Assembly (NCBI GenBank): GCA_903952785.1
Contig: CAJBHC010000009.1
Span: forward strand, 1 to 22,664
Direction of reading: 5' to 3'
From: an uncultured bacterium
GTDB lineage: Bacteria > Patescibacteriota > Minisyncoccia > Phycocordibacterales > CAIZLB01
DNA: 22,664 nt
Numbering within the stretch: position 1 is the first letter of the stretch; each line of letters opens with the position of its first letter. Under the pieces are notes generated by a model. That model was not told the origin of the DNA. It worked only from the letters and a program-made list of their open reading frames with translations, and made no database searches. Positions 21,433 to 22,664 of the stretch are shown here, piece after piece. The translations under genes were made by a program, and so were the position numbers.

Positions 21433-22664
21433 ATGACCATCCACTTTGACGAAGACAAACAAAACACAAGAATGAAAAAACTCCTTCTTGATGAGGAGGA
21501 AGCTTCAATGCAGATTCTTGCGGATAAATACAATATATCCTATATAGACCTAACAACGGTCTCAATTAACTCTGATGGCCTAAAGCTAATTGAGGAGAAG
21601 GTGGCAAGGGAAAGTAAGGTGGCAGTCTTTGATATTGTTGGAACCAAGATTTCTATTGCCGTCCACTCCCCCACAGGTGATGAAACAAAGGACGTTTTGG
21701 ACACCCTAGAAAGAAATGGCTACAGACCAACTCTCTTTATTGCCTCAATACATAGTCTTGAAAAGGCCTGGGAGAGGTATAAAGATATTTCCTTCGCATC
21801 AGAAACAGAGGCTGGATCCCTGGATATTTCAAACGAAGAAATTGAAAACTTGGTTCAAAGAGCTAAGAACCTTGAGGATATTGCTTTATGGATCAAGGAA
21901 GCATTAGAGATGAAGAAAACCCACCGTGTATCAAAAATGCTTTCAATTGTTATGGCTGGAGCGCTTTCTACAAAATCATCGGATGTTCACATTGAAGTTG
22001 GGGAATTAAAAGCAAGGCTAAGATACAGAATAGACGGTGTTTTAACAACGGTTGCAGAATTTGATAAGGAAACTTATGAATTAACACTTTCTCGTATTAA
22101 ATTATTGTCAGGATTAAAACTAAACATAAAGGAAAACGCACAGGATGGTAGATTTACAGTAAAAGTTAAAAATACAGACATTGAGATAAGAACATCAACA
22201 ATTCCCGGCTCATACGGAGAATCTGTAGTTATGCGTATTCTTAACCCAGAATCAATAATGGTGACAATGGATAAATTAGGTATGTCAAAACGCTTCCTTG
22301 AGGCTATAAGGAAGGAAATAGCTAGACCAAATGGCCTTATTTTAACAACAGGACCAACAGGATCGGGAAAAACAACCACTCTTTATGCATTTTTGAGAGA
22401 AGTTTCCAGCCCAGAATATAAAATAATTACAATAGAAGACCCAGTTGAATATCACCTTCCGGGAATTGTACAAACTCAAGTTGAAGAATCTAAGGGATAT
22501 ACTTTTGAAGCGGGGCTTAAGTCTGCAATGCGGCAAGACCCAGACATTATAATGGTTGGAGAAATTAGAGACGCTGAAACTGCAATTACCGCGATTAACG
22601 CCGCATTAACTGGACACCTTGTTTTTTCTACTCTTCACACAAACAACGCCGCTGGAACCTTTAC
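21433..22664 (+). CDS. pilB: Type IV pilus assembly ATPase PilB (GspE/PulE family), 5' part
   Basis: Open for 410 codons from ATG 21433 to the window edge, without a stop. The N-terminal domain is a GspE-N type fold (about 1-110). The ATPase domain follows: SSDVHIEVGELKARLRYRIDG (split over residues about 192-212), Walker A GPTGSGKTTT starting at residue 307, the Asp box IEDPVEY (about 334-340), Walker B DIIMVGEIRD (about 370-380) and the His box TGHLVFSTLHTN (about 394-405). These are the family hallmarks. The hexameric ATPase powers pilus extension from the cytoplasmic side of the membrane, which Patescibacteria are thought to use for host attachment and DNA uptake. The gene is divergent from the proline-rich protein operon. 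The remaining pil genes are presumably to the right. Confidence 0.95.
   Translation, partial: MTIHFDEDKQNTRMKKLLLDEEEASMQILADKYNISYIDLTTVSINSDGLKLIEEKVARESKVAVFDIVGTKISIAVHSPTGDETKDVLDTLERNGYRPTLFIASIHSLEKAWERYKDISFASETEAGSLDISNEEIENLVQRAKNLEDIALWIKEALEMKKTHRVSKMLSIVMAGALSTKSSDVHIEVGELKARLRYRIDGVLTTVAEFDKETYELTLSRIKLLSGLKLNIKENAQDGRFTVKVKNTDIEIRTSTIPGSYGESVVMRILNPESIMVTMDKLGMSKRFLEAIRKEIARPNGLILTTGPTGSGKTTTLYAFLREVSSPEYKIITIEDPVEYHLPGIVQTQVEESKGYTFEAGLKSAMRQDPDIIMVGEIRDAETAITAINAALTGHLVFSTLHTNNAAGTF

Noticed and set aside
1..22664. CRISPR array, insertion sequence or transposase
   Set aside because: No regular direct repeats with spacers and no transposase or integrase motifs were seen on either strand.
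1..22664. Recoded TGA (Gly), as in Gracilibacteria/SR1
   Set aside because: All housekeeping genes are full length with TGA read as stop, and no in-frame TGA interrupts them.

Overview
The window looks like chromosomal DNA of a small-genome, AT-rich bacterium. Several traits point to the Candidate Phyla Radiation (Patescibacteria, perhaps a Parcubacteria-type lineage). These are a short divergent HolA, a DNA polymerase I with an almost deleted proofreading region, membrane proteins with a PH-like fold, few Shine-Dalgarno sequences, start codons placed 6-10 bases after a TATAAT box, and tRNAs without an encoded CCA. The standard bacterial code fits: all long frames read through with TAA/TAG/TGA as stops. 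The lineage is an inference from gene style, since there is no rRNA here.

Positions 1-8800 are accessory. The window opens with the 3' end of hsdS, then hsdR (type I restriction endonuclease subunit) and an overlapping or abutting YgjP-type zinc peptidase. A 300-base stretch follows that seems to hold a promoter and a structured leader, with three copies of one 11-base motif, before a small membrane protein. On the opposite strand lies a phage-like pair: a ParB-domain/DNA methyltransferase fusion and a terminase-small-subunit-like HTH protein, with no large terminase after them. Next come a palindrome-rich control region, a protein resembling sigma-70 region 2 without region 4, a protein with an R-x4-H (HEPN-like) motif, and a candidate small RNA with its own promoter and terminator.

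Positions 8830-18400 are mostly housekeeping. They hold two membrane proteins and a bPH2-domain membrane protein, tRNA-Arg with the unusual anticodon GCG, rpsT, ruvA, fpg/mutM, a SpoU-type RNA methyltransferase, tRNA-Lys(UUU), two GNAT acetyltransferases, holA, polA and tsaE. DNA repair and replication dominate: RuvA handles Holliday junctions, Fpg removes oxidised bases, PolA fills gaps, and HolA loads the clamp.

Positions 18400-21400 carry a minus-strand operon. It encodes an 831-residue protein built of two proline-rich tracts around a long helical region, followed by a small acidic protein. It is divergent from a type IV pilus assembly ATPase (pilB), which runs off the right edge.

The most distinctive features are the switch-like leader at 4172-4389, the repeated 6-base spacing between -10 box and start codon (leaderless mRNAs), tRNA-Arg(GCG), the candidate small RNA, and the proline-rich/coiled-coil operon beside pilB.
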